This document shows positions 8,429 through 17,106 of a stretch of DNA of 34,833 nucleotides, piece by piece. Source of the DNA: Arthrobacter sp. efr-133-TYG-118. GTDB taxonomy: Bacteria > Actinomycetota > Actinomycetes > Actinomycetales > Micrococcaceae. Within the stretch, counting starts at the first letter, position 1. Every line of letters starts with the position of its first letter. The stretch is from NCBI RefSeq assembly GCF_030209755.1, contig NZ_JARVRH010000011.1, positions 1 through 34,833 on the forward strand. The letters are read 5' to 3'. A program made the translations under genes and the position numbers. The notes under the pieces were generated by a model, which worked only from the letters and a program-made list of their open reading frames with translations, was not told the DNA's origin and ran no database searches.

Positions 8429-8477
8429 GCGGGAAGGGGAGGGAACCGGAGTGTCCGGTTCCCTCCCCTTCCGCTTT
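8429..8477. terminator. Strong bidirectional terminator between convergent genes
   Basis: A stem of 19 uninterrupted base pairs plus two more beyond a one-base bulge, with a three-base loop (GTG, 8451-8453), is followed by TTT. It lies between the convergent GntR and aldehyde dehydrogenase genes. Confidence 0.8.
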
Positions 8478-8506
8478 ATCGCCGCTAACGAGACTGGGTG
8501 GAGATA

Positions 8507-9427
8507 CTATTCCGCGTAGGGGTCGGCGATGGCGATGGACTGGGTAGCGGTGTACTCGGAGATGCCTTCGGAGCCGCCCTCGCGGCCCAGACCGGATTGC
8601 TTGACGCCGCCGAAGGGTGCGGCGGCATTGGAGATCACGCCGGCATTGAAGCCGACCATGCCGTATTCAATCTGCTCCGCTACACCGAGCAGGCGGTTAT
8701 GATCCCGTGTGTAAACGTAGGCGGCCAGCCCATATTCGGTCGCGTTGGCCAGGCGTATTGCGTGGTCCTCGGTGCTGAAAGTGGTGATGGGCGCGACGGG
8801 CTCGAAGATTTCCTTGGTGAGGATTTCCGCATCATTCAGCACATCCGCGAGCACGGTGGGCGTATAGAAATAGCCTTCTCCCTCAAGCGGCGCCCCTCCG
8901 GTCACCACTCTGGCCCCGCTGCTGATCGCTTCCGTGACGAGTCCGTGGACGTCCTCGCGGGCTTCGCCGTCAATGAGCGGCCCGACCGTCGACTCCGGGT
9001 CGGTGCCGCGGCCCGGTTTCAGCATGGACCTCGCCCCAGCGAATTTTGCGGTGAACTCCTCAACGACCGACTCCTCCACAAGGAACCGGTTTCTGAAAGT
9101 GGCTTGCCCATCTCCAAGGTCATCAAAAAGCGCGAAGTCTTCGGTCCATTGGACGATGATGTCGAATGTCCGGCGCAGAACTTCTGCGCGCTCTCTTGGT
9201 CCCGTGCGAGCCCAGGACGCCTGGACCGCGTCGGCCGCATCGAGGGCTGCCAGGGCATCGTCGCTTGTTGCGTCGGCAATCTCAAGCAAGGTATTGCCCG
9301 TAGCGGGATCCTCGACGGCGAACCTCGCGCCACCGCTGGCTTCCCGCCACTGTCCGTTGATCAGGAGGCCCGTGGGGACGTCGAGCAGCGTTTGGCGTTC
9401 ATGGTCCAGGGTATTGGTTTCAGTCAT
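8507..9427 (-). pseudogene. Aldehyde dehydrogenase (succinate-semialdehyde dehydrogenase type) with internal deletion
   Basis: The frame is open for 306 codons, but family members have about 480. Residues 1-100 match the N-terminus (GLLINGQWREASGGARFAV) and residues from about 115 match the C-terminal third (NRFLVEESVVEEF, KEIFEPVAPITTF, FGGVKQSGLGREGG). Between them about 170 residues are missing, including the cofactor-binding part, the catalytic Glu and the catalytic Cys. The DNA still encodes LMTLEMGKPLSETG in another frame (about 9085-9130), so one extra base in a run of A on the plus strand (9125-9129) plus a deletion near 9081-9100 cancelled each other. The product cannot be an active dehydrogenase. 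Its start overlaps the stop of the 83-aa gene. Confidence 0.85.
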
Positions 9428-9671
9428 GTTGGGTTCCTAGTTTTCCAGAGCGTCGGTTATTTGGTCCGGCATTCTCTCGGATGATCAGGATCCCCTCCCG
9501 GGCATCGAATGCACGCCTGCCGCCGGGGCCGTCAATCCATACGACCAAGGAGTCGCATGTCTTCAAATCCACGGTTGCTTGGTATCGCCTTTGCCCGGGC
9601 TCTGTGACGGAGACTTCGTCGCCGATGTCCAAATGCGTCCAGTCCTGCAGCAAGTCGTTCATGTTTTCCAC
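9420..9671 (-). CDS. Small hypothetical protein in the decarboxylase/dehydrogenase operon
   Basis: An 83-aa soluble, acidic-to-neutral protein; I do not recognise its family. GTG at 9671 is supported by GAAAGG six bases ahead. The middle (DEVSVTEPGQRRYQATVDLK, then VVWIDGPGGRRAFDAREGIL) looks like a compact beta-rich domain. It lies between the decarboxylase-like gene (gap 65 bases) and the dehydrogenase remnant, whose ATG overlaps its stop (ATGACTGA), a sign of translational coupling and a real gene. A role as accessory subunit of the neighbouring enzymes is possible but unsupported. Confidence 0.65.
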   Translation of the reverse strand: MENMNDLLQDWTHLDIGDEVSVTEPGQRRYQATVDLKTCDSLVVWIDGPGGRRAFDAREGILIIRENAGPNNRRSGKLGTQHD

Positions 9672-9736
9672 AGCGCACCTTTCACATAAGGAAAGCCGGG
9701 TTTTCCGGCCGCTAACGCCGAGTGAGTCACGGGGTA

Positions 9737-11479
9737 CTAATAAGCCTTGACGCGTTGTTCGACCACCATGTGGATCAGCGCGAAAGCACCGTTCTCGTCA
9801 ATTGCCCGGAGTGCGGCTTCCAAGGCTGCCGGAACGGCGGAGTCATGTTCAACCCTGATGCCAAAGCCACCGAAGGCCCGGGCCATGAGTGCGAAATCAG
9901 GGTTTTTCAATTGGGTGCCCGAGACGCGGTGGGGATAGTGGCGTTCCTGATGGGTGCGGATCGTCCCATATTCCTGGTTGTCCATGACAATCACCAACGG
10001 TGTGGCGCCATACTGGGCGGCGGTTGCCAGTTCCTGGCCGTTCATGAGGAATTCGCCGTCCCCGGCTATCGTGACGACGCGGCGGCCCGGGTTTGCCAGC
10101 GATGCGGCAATCGCGGAAGGAATGGAATAACCCATGGAACCATTGCGTGCACTGATCATCGAGGCGTAAAGGCGGGTCGGGAAGTACCGGTGTGCCCAGT
10201 TGGTATGCTCGCCGGCGCCGAATGTCACCATGGCGTCCCGGGGCAGTCCCGGAACAAGGTTTGCCATCAAGGTGTCCATGCGCGCCGGCCCGGCCGTCGG
10301 CGTAGCGGAAGGAAGTCCGGCAAAGGACTCCTGCTCTGCGCGCATCCGCCCGGACCACGCCCGCCATTCGTCCTTCACGGGCAGGTCGATGGCCGCAAGG
10401 TCCCTAACGAAGACGTCCGGTTTGGCGACGATCTGGTAGGACACCGGTCCGGAGCGGCCCCGCAGAGACGGGTCGATGGTGACCAGGAAGTTCTTCTTGC
10501 TCCAGTCCTGCCTGCAGAGGAACCCGTCCGTGATGACATCCCCGGGAACAGTGCCGACGAAAACGAGAAGATCGGTTTCCTCAAGCAGGTCATAGGTTGG
10601 GCGCGGCCTGCCATAGCCGATCGGCCCCACGTAGGATGGCGAATCGAACGGCACCGTACCTTGGGTCCGCCATTCGGCCGCCGCGGGAATGTGGTGCTGT
10701 TCCAGCCAGCGGGTGAGCTGGTCGGCGCCTTCCTGAGTCCAGTCGTTTCCGCCCGTGACGAACAGTGGCGACGACGAGGCGGCCAGTGCTGCGCGCAGCG
10801 CTTCGGCATCCGCTGCTGTCATGCCGCCGGTTGCCACGGGAATAGGGGGATGGATCGTCACCGGAACCGCCTGCCGCAGAACGTCTTCCGGGAGCCCCAC
10901 GACGACGGGTCCGGGGCGTCCATTCATCGCGGCGAACATGGCTTCTGCGACGATCTCCGAGGCCCTTTCGGCGTGGTCCAGGATCATTACCCGCTTGGCG
11001 CCGGTGTTAAACCAGGCCTTGACGTCGAATTCCTGGAACGCCTCCCTGTCCCGATGGGCGAAAGGAATCAAACCTACGAACAAGACCATCGGGGTCGAAT
11101 CCTGCCAGGCCGTGTGCAAACCGACATGGGCGTTCGCTGCCCCGGGTCCACGGGTGACCATGGCGATGCCGGGGATCTGGTTCAATTTCCCATCCGCCTC
11201 GGCCATGTACGCGGCCCCACCTTCATGGCGGCAGACGACAGTCTCGATGGGGGATTCATGGAGCCCATCGAGCACGTCGAGGAAGCTTTCACCCGGAACA
11301 ACAAATGCCCGGGTCACTCCGTGGGCTGCCAGGGTGTCCACAATCAAGTGCCCGGCGGACGTTGTGGTGGATCGCTCCGGAACCTGGGCCCCTGAGGGAT
11401 CAAGGGCCGCGGCATTCAGGGCAGGGCAAGGGGCCGGAACCGAAGTGGTGGTCAGGTCCGGCGCCGTGGAGTGACTCAA
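9737..11479 (-). CDS. Thiamine-diphosphate-dependent enzyme, acetolactate synthase/2-oxoacid decarboxylase family
   Basis: About 580 aa. The N-terminal pyrimidine-binding domain carries the catalytic Glu in FVVPGES, and the C-terminal domain has the ThDP motif GDGEFLMNG ... MDNQEYGTIR. TTG at 11479 is chosen because AGGAAA lies a few bases ahead; an in-frame TTG at 11494 has no such site. Relatives include acetolactate synthases and decarboxylases of 2-oxo acids such as 2-ketoarginine (AruI). With an aldehyde dehydrogenase in the same operon, decarboxylation of a 2-oxo acid to an aldehyde is the more likely role; 5-amino-2-oxopentanoate, the open form of pyrroline-2-carboxylate, is an attractive substrate (inference). 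Confidence 0.85.
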   Translation of the reverse strand: MSHSTAPDLTTTSVPAPCPALNAAALDPSGAQVPERSTTTSAGHLIVDTLAAHGVTRAFVVPGESFLDVLDGLHESPIETVVCRHEGGAAYMAEADGKLNQIPGIAMVTRGPGAANAHVGLHTAWQDSTPMVLFVGLIPFAHRDREAFQEFDVKAWFNTGAKRVMILDHAERASEIVAEAMFAAMNGRPGPVVVGLPEDVLRQAVPVTIHPPIPVATGGMTAADAEALRAALAASSSPLFVTGGNDWTQEGADQLTRWLEQHHIPAAAEWRTQGTVPFDSPSYVGPIGYGRPRPTYDLLEETDLLVFVGTVPGDVITDGFLCRQDWSKKNFLVTIDPSLRGRSGPVSYQIVAKPDVFVRDLAAIDLPVKDEWRAWSGRMRAEQESFAGLPSATPTAGPARMDTLMANLVPGLPRDAMVTFGAGEHTNWAHRYFPTRLYASMISARNGSMGYSIPSAIAASLANPGRRVVTIAGDGEFLMNGQELATAAQYGATPLVIVMDNQEYGTIRTHQERHYPHRVSGTQLKNPDFALMARAFGGFGIRVEHDSAVPAALEAALRAIDENGAFALIHMVVEQRVKAY

Positions 11480-11654
11480 TGTGTTTCCTATCAACGTGTC
11501 TGGGCGGTCGTGCGTCAGTGTCCGGGCTGGTCCCGGGGAGCCGTCCAGGCGGTTCGAAAGTAGAAGGTGATGTCTAAGGCCTCGCGGAGCTGCGCCCCCC
11601 GATTCTCATGGTCACGGCGACCCTGTCGGTCCATTGCCAGAGACGACTCCACTG

Positions 11655-11692
11655 AATAGTATGTAATACCTTACCTGGAATAGGCAAGACTG
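11655..11692 (-). promoter_or_regulatory. Leftward promoter with GTAATACCTTAC operator in the spacer
   Basis: On the minus strand TTGCCT is followed after 18 bases by CATACT, a plausible promoter for the decarboxylase operon. The 12-base motif GTAATACCTTAC (11663-11674, GTAA-N4-TTAC symmetry) lies in the spacer. It sits between the divergent LysR gene and the operon, the classical place for a LysR target, and is repeated exactly at 13042 before putA. Confidence 0.5.
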
Positions 11693-11797
11693 GATTGGCT
11701 TGAGAATGGTTGTGCGGGTGGATGCGCCATGCATTGCCGTTGATGACGCCCGATGTCAGCTACGCGGCCGCGGCCGGAGAGTGGAACAGGAGAATCT

Positions 11798-12709
11798 ATG
11801 CTCGAGATTCGTCGATTGCGGCTTCTGCGTGAGTTGGGAATTCGGGGGACACTCGCTGAAGTGGCCGAGGCGCTGGCGTACAGCCCTTCGACAGTTTCGC
11901 AGCAGCTCGCGCTGTTGGAAAAGGAAGCCGGCGTCGAACTCTTGCGCAAGGTGGGCCGCCGCGTTGCCCTGACTCCGCAAGCTTTGGTCCTGATTGAACA
12001 CACCGATGTACTGCTTGATGCACTCGAACGGGCTGAGGCGGCGCTGGCCGCCAGCCAAAGGCAGGTCAGCGGCACGGTGCGGCTTGCCGTGTTTCAGACG
12101 GCGACGCTGGCGTTGATGCCGACAACCCTGCGCACCCTGGGGGAGTTGTATCCGGACCTGCGGGTTGAAATGGTTCAGCATGAGCCCGAGACGGCGCTGC
12201 ACGAGATGTGGGCGCGCGACTTCGACGTCGTCGTCGCTGAACAGTATCCGGGGCACGCGGCACCTCACTACCCGGGCTTGGACAGGGAACATCTGATGGT
12301 GGACACCATCCGCTTGGCCGTTCCACCGCCGGAAGTGGCATCGGGCTTTGCGGCTATTATGCAGCTCTCCGACGCTGCGAAGGTTCCCTGGGTCATGGAA
12401 CCCCATGGTGCGGCCTCGCGGCACTGGGCTGAGCAAATGTGCCGTTCGGCAGGCTTCGAGCCCGACGTCCGTTATGAGACCGCAGACTTGCAGGCCCACG
12501 TCCGTCTGGTCGAGACGGGGAACGCGGTCGCCCTGTTGCCGGATCTCGTCTGGGTCGGAAGACCGGCAAGGGCCCGTTTGCTTGAACTGGCGGGCGCCCC
12601 GCAGCGTACCCTGTTCACTTCGATGCGACAGGCAAGCGCAGGGCATCCGGTGCTGCGTGCCGTGCGCGGGGCGCTTGGAGAGACTGCTAGGTCGCTGCTG
12701 TCCGCCTAG
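11798..12709 (+). CDS. LysR family transcriptional regulator 1
   Basis: A 303-aa regulator with the N-terminal winged helix (LAEVAEALAYSPSTVSQQLA) and the periplasmic-binding-like effector domain starting near VSGTVRLAVFQTATLALMP. ATG 11798 is chosen over an upstream in-frame ATG at 11753 because ACAGGAGA precedes it. It is divergent from the decarboxylase operon and upstream of putA, and the same operator-like motif occurs on both sides, so it may control both. It is paralogous to the LysR protein encoded at 19138-20079. Confidence 0.88.
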   Translation: MLEIRRLRLLRELGIRGTLAEVAEALAYSPSTVSQQLALLEKEAGVELLRKVGRRVALTPQALVLIEHTDVLLDALERAEAALAASQRQVSGTVRLAVFQTATLALMPTTLRTLGELYPDLRVEMVQHEPETALHEMWARDFDVVVAEQYPGHAAPHYPGLDREHLMVDTIRLAVPPPEVASGFAAIMQLSDAAKVPWVMEPHGAASRHWAEQMCRSAGFEPDVRYETADLQAHVRLVETGNAVALLPDLVWVGRPARARLLELAGAPQRTLFTSMRQASAGHPVLRAVRGALGETARSLLSA

Positions 12710-12785
12710 CTGGTCAGGACCCACGCAGTGCCCAATTGCTTGGGAATTCGAATTGGGTCCGCGCCGGGGCTGGGATGCCTAGGTC

Positions 12786-13019
12786 CTATCGGATGTCGGG
12801 GTCGACGTCGACGAAGCTGGGCAGCGGCTCCCGGAAGGGAAGCCAGGTCACGGCCCTGCCACCAATGGTCGGCATCCACTTGCCTTCAAAGACGAGGACC
12901 TGGACCGCGTCCTGGCCGGCGGGTGACCATAGTCCCGACCTCGGGCAACGGCGCCCGGTCTCCAACTGGCATTCACCGGCACCTATCGAAGCTTGCCGCT
13001 CCCGCTCTCTGCGTTTCAT
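12786..13019 (-). CDS. Small protein with CPxSGxW...MP motif (family A)
   Basis: A 77-aa frame converging on the LysR gene. It contains ETGRRCPRSGLWSPAG and, about 20 residues on, FEGKWMPTIGGRAVTWLPF. The same pattern (CP, SG, W, then EG, MP, GR, V, W) occurs in the 67-aa protein at 17107 on the other side of putA, which supports both being real. Small bacterial proteins with a CPxTGxW...MP core are widespread and mostly of unknown function. The start is uncertain: only a G-rich stretch abuts the ATG. The GTAATACCTTAC motif lies 23 bases upstream of this start, so it may share regulation with putA. Confidence 0.45.
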   Translation of the reverse strand: MKRRERERQASIGAGECQLETGRRCPRSGLWSPAGQDAVQVLVFEGKWMPTIGGRAVTWLPFREPLPSFVDVDPDIR

Positions 13020-13041
13020 ACCCCCATTCTAGCCGTAGGGC

Positions 13042-13110
13042 GTAATACCTTACTATACTCTGATCGGATTTTTTTCCATATTTTCTTGCCATCTCTTGTG
13101 ATACCTTCCC
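13042..13110 (+). promoter_or_regulatory. putA upstream region with two operator-like motifs and a -10 box
   Basis: GTAATACCTTAC (13042-13053) is immediately followed by TATACT (13054-13059), an excellent -10 box; the -35 is weak, as expected for an activated promoter. A second copy with two changes, GTGATACCTTCC, lies at 13099-13110. The first copy is identical to 11663-11674. Confidence 0.5.
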
Positions 13111-13332
13111 CATGCAGACCATAGTAAGGCGTTTCGCGGGCCGCGAGAGCATACATTCGTTATTTCGATCAATATCGTGTGGAAAACATCGCTATTCCTT
13201 ATCGGGCGATCAGTCCCATACTGGGTCACAGGCCAACCTGAGCTGCGAACCTCGGCGATCCGGGGTGGCCGGCAAACATTCATCGCGACGGCGCGATTGC
13301 TGAGCGATGTGAGTTCACATTTAGGAGTACAC

Positions 13333-16300
13333 ATGACCAAGTCCACCCGTGCCGACGTTCAGCTCGTCCGGCCCCAAGAACTCGCCGACGACGTCGTCGC
13401 CCTGGTCCGCCACTGGCTGGCCGAGGGCGCCAAGATACCCGTGGATGCCTCGGCGGCCCAGCTGGCAGGCGTCCTGAAGGATCCCAATGGCCTGGACTTC
13501 ACTGTCGGATTTGTCGATGGCGTGGTTCGCCCGGAAGACCTGTCGGTGGCGGCCCGGAACCTGAAGAGCATAGCCCCCAAGGTTCCATCGTTCCTGCCGT
13601 GGTACATGAAGTCCGCCGTCGCACTTGGAGGTTCCCTTGCTCCCCTGATGCCGGGCGTTGTCATTCCGGTTGCCCGCAAGGTACTGAGGGAAATGGTTGG
13701 CCACCTGATTGTCGATGCAACCGACGAGAAACTCGGGCGGTCCATTGCCAAGGTCAAGAAAGACGGCATCCGCCTCAACGTGAACCTGCTCGGCGAGGCG
13801 ATCCTCGGCGAAGGCGAGGCATCGCGCAGGTTGGAGGGAACCCGGAAACTGCTGGCACGCTCTGATGTCGACTACGTCTCTATCAAGGTCTCCTCGACCG
13901 TCGCGCCGCACAACCACTGGGCCTTCGATGAGGCCGTGGGCCATATCGTCGAAAAGCTCGCCCCGCTGTATCGGCTTGCCGCCAACTCGAAACCGCAAAA
14001 GTTCATCAACCTCGACATGGAGGAGTACAAGGACCTTGACCTGACAATCGCAGTCTTCACCCGCCTGCTCGAACGGCCGGAATTCCACAAGTTGGAGGCC
14101 GGCATCGTCCTGCAGGCCTACCTGCCGGACGCACTCTCCGCCATGATCGGGCTGCAAAAGTGGGCAGCGGCGCGCACCGCGGGCGGTGGCGCCCCGATCA
14201 AAGTCCGCGTCGTCAAGGGCGCCAACCTTCCCATGGAAATCGTGGATGCCGACCTGCATGGATGGCCGCTGGCCACCTGGGGAACGAAGCTGGATTCGGA
14301 CACGTCCTACAAAGCAGTCCTGGATTACTCCGTGACCCGGGAACGCGTGGCAAACGTACGCATCGGCGTTGCGGGACACAACCTCTTTGACGTGGCACTG
14401 GCACACCTGCTCGCCAAAGCCCGCGGAATCACGTCCGGCCTCGAATTCGAAATGCTGCTCGGCATGGCGACCGGCCAGGCCGAAGCCGTCAAACGCGACG
14501 TCAAATCCTTACTGCTGTACACACCGGTAGTGCACCCGAGCGAGTTCGACGTCGCCATCGCGTACCTGATCCGCCGACTCGAAGAAGGAGCCAGCCAGGA
14601 AAACTTCATGTCAGCCGTCTTCGAGCTGGACAAGAACGAAGCCCTGTTCGAGCGCGAAAAGCAGCGGTTCCTTGCATCCCTGACCGCCCTGACGGACCGG
14701 GTTCCCGGACCGAACCGGAACCAGGATCGCACCCGCTTCAGTGCCGAGGCCACACTCGAAGAGGAAACCGGGCGCGCATCATTGGAAATGGGAGGCATCG
14801 GCCATGGGGGTCCCACGGCGAGCTTCGCCAACACCCCGGACACCGACCCCGATCTGCCAGCAAACCGGGCATGGGGCCGAGCCATCCTCGAGCGCGTACC
14901 CACTTCGGTCCTCGGGCAGGCCACGGCGGACACCTTCGAACTGCACACCGAAGAGGCTCTGGAGAATGTCGTCACGACCGCAGTTGCCCATGGCATCCAA
15001 TGGGGTGCCCTGAGCGGTGCGGAACGGGCAGCAGTGCTCCACCGGGCCGGAGTGCGATTGGAAGCCCGTCGCGCAGAACTCCTGGAAGTCATGGCCTCCG
15101 AATGCGGCAAGACCCTGGACCAAGGGGACCCGGAAGTTTCCGAAGCGATTGACTTCGCCCATTACTACGCGGAACTTGCGAAGGAACTGGATAATGTCGA
15201 CGGTGCCGAATTCATCCCGTCCAAGCTCACGGTAGTCACCCCGCCCTGGAACTTCCCGGTGGCCATCCCCGCCGGCTCCGCTCTCGCGGCCCTTGCCGCA
15301 GGCTCATCGGTCGTCATCAAACCGGCTCGGCAGGCCCGCCGTTCCGGCGCCGTCATGGTTGAAGCCCTCTGGGAAGCCTTCGACGAATCGGGCATCGACC
15401 GTGATGTCCTGCAGTACGTGCAGGTCTCCAAACGGGAACTCGGAACGAAACTCGTTTCCCACCCGGCCGTGGACCGGCTCATCCTCACCGGTGGATACGA
15501 GACTGCCGAATTGTTCCGTTCCTTCCGCAAAGACCTGCCCTTGCTGGCCGAAACCAGCGGCAAGAACGCCATCATCGTCACCCCGAGTGCGGACCTGGAC
15601 CTTGCCGCGCGGGATGTTGTCCAGTCCGCCTTTGGCCACGCCGGCCAGAAGTGCTCAGCGTCTTCCCTCGTAGTTCTTGTCGGCTCCGTGGCCAAGTCCC
15701 GCCGGTTCAACCAGCAGCTGATCGATGCCGCCCGCTCCCTCAAGGTTGGCTACCCGGTGGACCCACAAACCCAGATGGGGCCCATCATCGAACCGGCAAA
15801 CGGCAAACTGCTTCGTGGTCTCACCACCCTGAGCCCCGGAGAACAGTGGGTACTTGAACCCCGCAAGCTTGATGACACCGGCCAGCTCTGGAGCCCGGGT
15901 GTGCGCGCAGGCGTAAGTCGCGGCAGCGAGTACCACAAGACGGAATACTTCGGTCCAATTCTGGGCATCATGACCGCCGAAACCCTCGAAGAAGCTGTCA
16001 ACATCGTCAACGACATCGATTACGGACTGACGTCCGGTCTGCACTCTCTGGATCCCGCCGAGCTCAAATACTGGCTGGAGAACATCCGGGCCGGAAATCT
16101 CTACATCAACCGTGGGATCACCGGCGCAATCGTACGCCGACAGCCGTTCGGCGGATGGAAGAAGTCGGCAGTTGGCGCCGGAACCAAGGCCGGTGGCCCG
16201 AATTATCTAGTGGGACTCGGTTCCTGGAAAGATGCACCCGTCCACGAAGCCGCGGCATCACCCTTGTCCTCGAACGCCGAGCAGGTTCTTGCCGCAGCCA

Positions 16301-16911
16301 GGAAGCTCACAACCTCCGGCGTGATCACAACTTGGGACACAGCGTGGCTGGAAGCTGCTCTCCGTTCGGATGCCGAAGTTTGGCGGTCGGACTTTGGCGT
16401 CGCACGAGACGTCTCCGGACTCCAAGCCGAACGGAACGTCTTCCGCTACAAGCCGGTGCCAGTCACTATCCGCTTCGAAAGAGGAACGTCCGGGCACGGG
16501 CTGGCGGAGCTGCTCCGCGTTGCGTCGGCCGGTGTGACGGCCTGGAACGGCAATGTGCCGCAAAATTCCCTCATAGTCAGCAGCAGCCAGCCCCTGCCTG
16601 AGGCGGCTAGAGGAATCCTGCGCAGCTCCGGCGTCGTGGTCGTTACCGAAACCGAGCGGGCTTGGTCCGAACGTGTCGCAACGTATGCGGCGAAGACCGG
16701 ACCGGACGCGGGAGTACGAGTCCGGTTGATCGGGGCATCCGTCAGGACTGCGGCCGAGGCAGCCGATGGCAAGCCGGATGTAGCACTCTATGCGAACAAC
16801 GTCGTCTCCGCCGGCCGCGTGGAACTGCTCACCTTTGTCCAGGAGCAGGCCGTCTCCATCACGGCACATCGGTTCGGCACCCGGAACCATTTGTCTGACG
16901 CGCTCGTCTAA
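13333..16911 (+). CDS. putA: Bifunctional proline dehydrogenase / delta1-pyrroline-5-carboxylate dehydrogenase
   Basis: The 1192-aa protein converts L-proline to glutamate in two steps with substrate channelling. ATG 13333 follows TTAGGAG; the open frame extends further upstream without support. No ribbon-helix-helix DNA-binding domain is present, so it is an enzyme only. The proline dehydrogenase barrel has DMEEYKDLDLT (near 228), VKGANLPME (near 295) and LDSDTSYKAVLDY (near 320). The aldehyde dehydrogenase domain has PWNFPVAIPAG, catalytic Glu740 (LAETSGKN) and Cys774 (GQKCSAS). A further 230 residues after GGWKKSAVGAGTKAGGP end in LTFVQEQAVSITAHRFG, the C-terminal domain and tail typical of longer PutA types. 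It is the end point of both imino-acid blocks in the window. Confidence 0.95.
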   Translation: MTKSTRADVQLVRPQELADDVVALVRHWLAEGAKIPVDASAAQLAGVLKDPNGLDFTVGFVDGVVRPEDLSVAARNLKSIAPKVPSFLPWYMKSAVALGGSLAPLMPGVVIPVARKVLREMVGHLIVDATDEKLGRSIAKVKKDGIRLNVNLLGEAILGEGEASRRLEGTRKLLARSDVDYVSIKVSSTVAPHNHWAFDEAVGHIVEKLAPLYRLAANSKPQKFINLDMEEYKDLDLTIAVFTRLLERPEFHKLEAGIVLQAYLPDALSAMIGLQKWAAARTAGGGAPIKVRVVKGANLPMEIVDADLHGWPLATWGTKLDSDTSYKAVLDYSVTRERVANVRIGVAGHNLFDVALAHLLAKARGITSGLEFEMLLGMATGQAEAVKRDVKSLLLYTPVVHPSEFDVAIAYLIRRLEEGASQENFMSAVFELDKNEALFEREKQRFLASLTALTDRVPGPNRNQDRTRFSAEATLEEETGRASLEMGGIGHGGPTASFANTPDTDPDLPANRAWGRAILERVPTSVLGQATADTFELHTEEALENVVTTAVAHGIQWGALSGAERAAVLHRAGVRLEARRAELLEVMASECGKTLDQGDPEVSEAIDFAHYYAELAKELDNVDGAEFIPSKLTVVTPPWNFPVAIPAGSALAALAAGSSVVIKPARQARRSGAVMVEALWEAFDESGIDRDVLQYVQVSKRELGTKLVSHPAVDRLILTGGYETAELFRSFRKDLPLLAETSGKNAIIVTPSADLDLAARDVVQSAFGHAGQKCSASSLVVLVGSVAKSRRFNQQLIDAARSLKVGYPVDPQTQMGPIIEPANGKLLRGLTTLSPGEQWVLEPRKLDDTGQLWSPGVRAGVSRGSEYHKTEYFGPILGIMTAETLEEAVNIVNDIDYGLTSGLHSLDPAELKYWLENIRAGNLYINRGITGAIVRRQPFGGWKKSAVGAGTKAGGPNYLVGLGSWKDAPVHEAAASPLSSNAEQVLAAARKLTTSGVITTWDTAWLEAALRSDAEVWRSDFGVARDVSGLQAERNVFRYKPVPVTIRFERGTSGHGLAELLRVASAGVTAWNGNVPQNSLIVSSSQPLPEAARGILRSSGVVVVTETERAWSERVATYAAKTGPDAGVRVRLIGASVRTAAEAADGKPDVALYANNVVSAGRVELLTFVQEQAVSITAHRFGTRNHLSDALV

Positions 16912-16932
16912 GGCATACCCATAAGCCGGCGC

Positions 16933-16974
16933 GTGCACGGTGAAAACCAGGAATCAACGGTGGCAGCCGTGCAC
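16933..16974 (+). terminator. Possible terminator after putA
   Basis: GTGCACGG and CCGTGCAC form an 8-bp stem (9 with the next pair) around a 26-base loop, 22 bases after the stop. The large loop makes it a weak candidate. Confidence 0.3.
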
Positions 16975-17106
16975 GGGCCGACTTGGCGTCGAACGAAACA
17001 AACAACCGGACGCACCGGAAGTGTCATGATCAGCGACAGCCTTTATCAGCTAACGATGCGGTTCACCTAAAAACACTCCAAACACCGGCCTCTGAGGAGC
17101 CCACCG

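Noticed and set aside
8498..9484. A 328-codon plus-strand frame over the aldehyde dehydrogenase remnant
   Set aside because: It is antisense to recognisable dehydrogenase segments and has no own motif.
9722..11395. A 557-codon open frame on the plus strand opposite the ThDP enzyme gene
   Set aside because: It is the antisense shadow of a gene with full domain motifs; its product is Gly/Arg/His-rich and shows no family pattern.
13321..14406. A 361-codon minus-strand frame inside putA
   Set aside because: High GC creates long antisense frames; putA in this region carries all proline dehydrogenase motifs.
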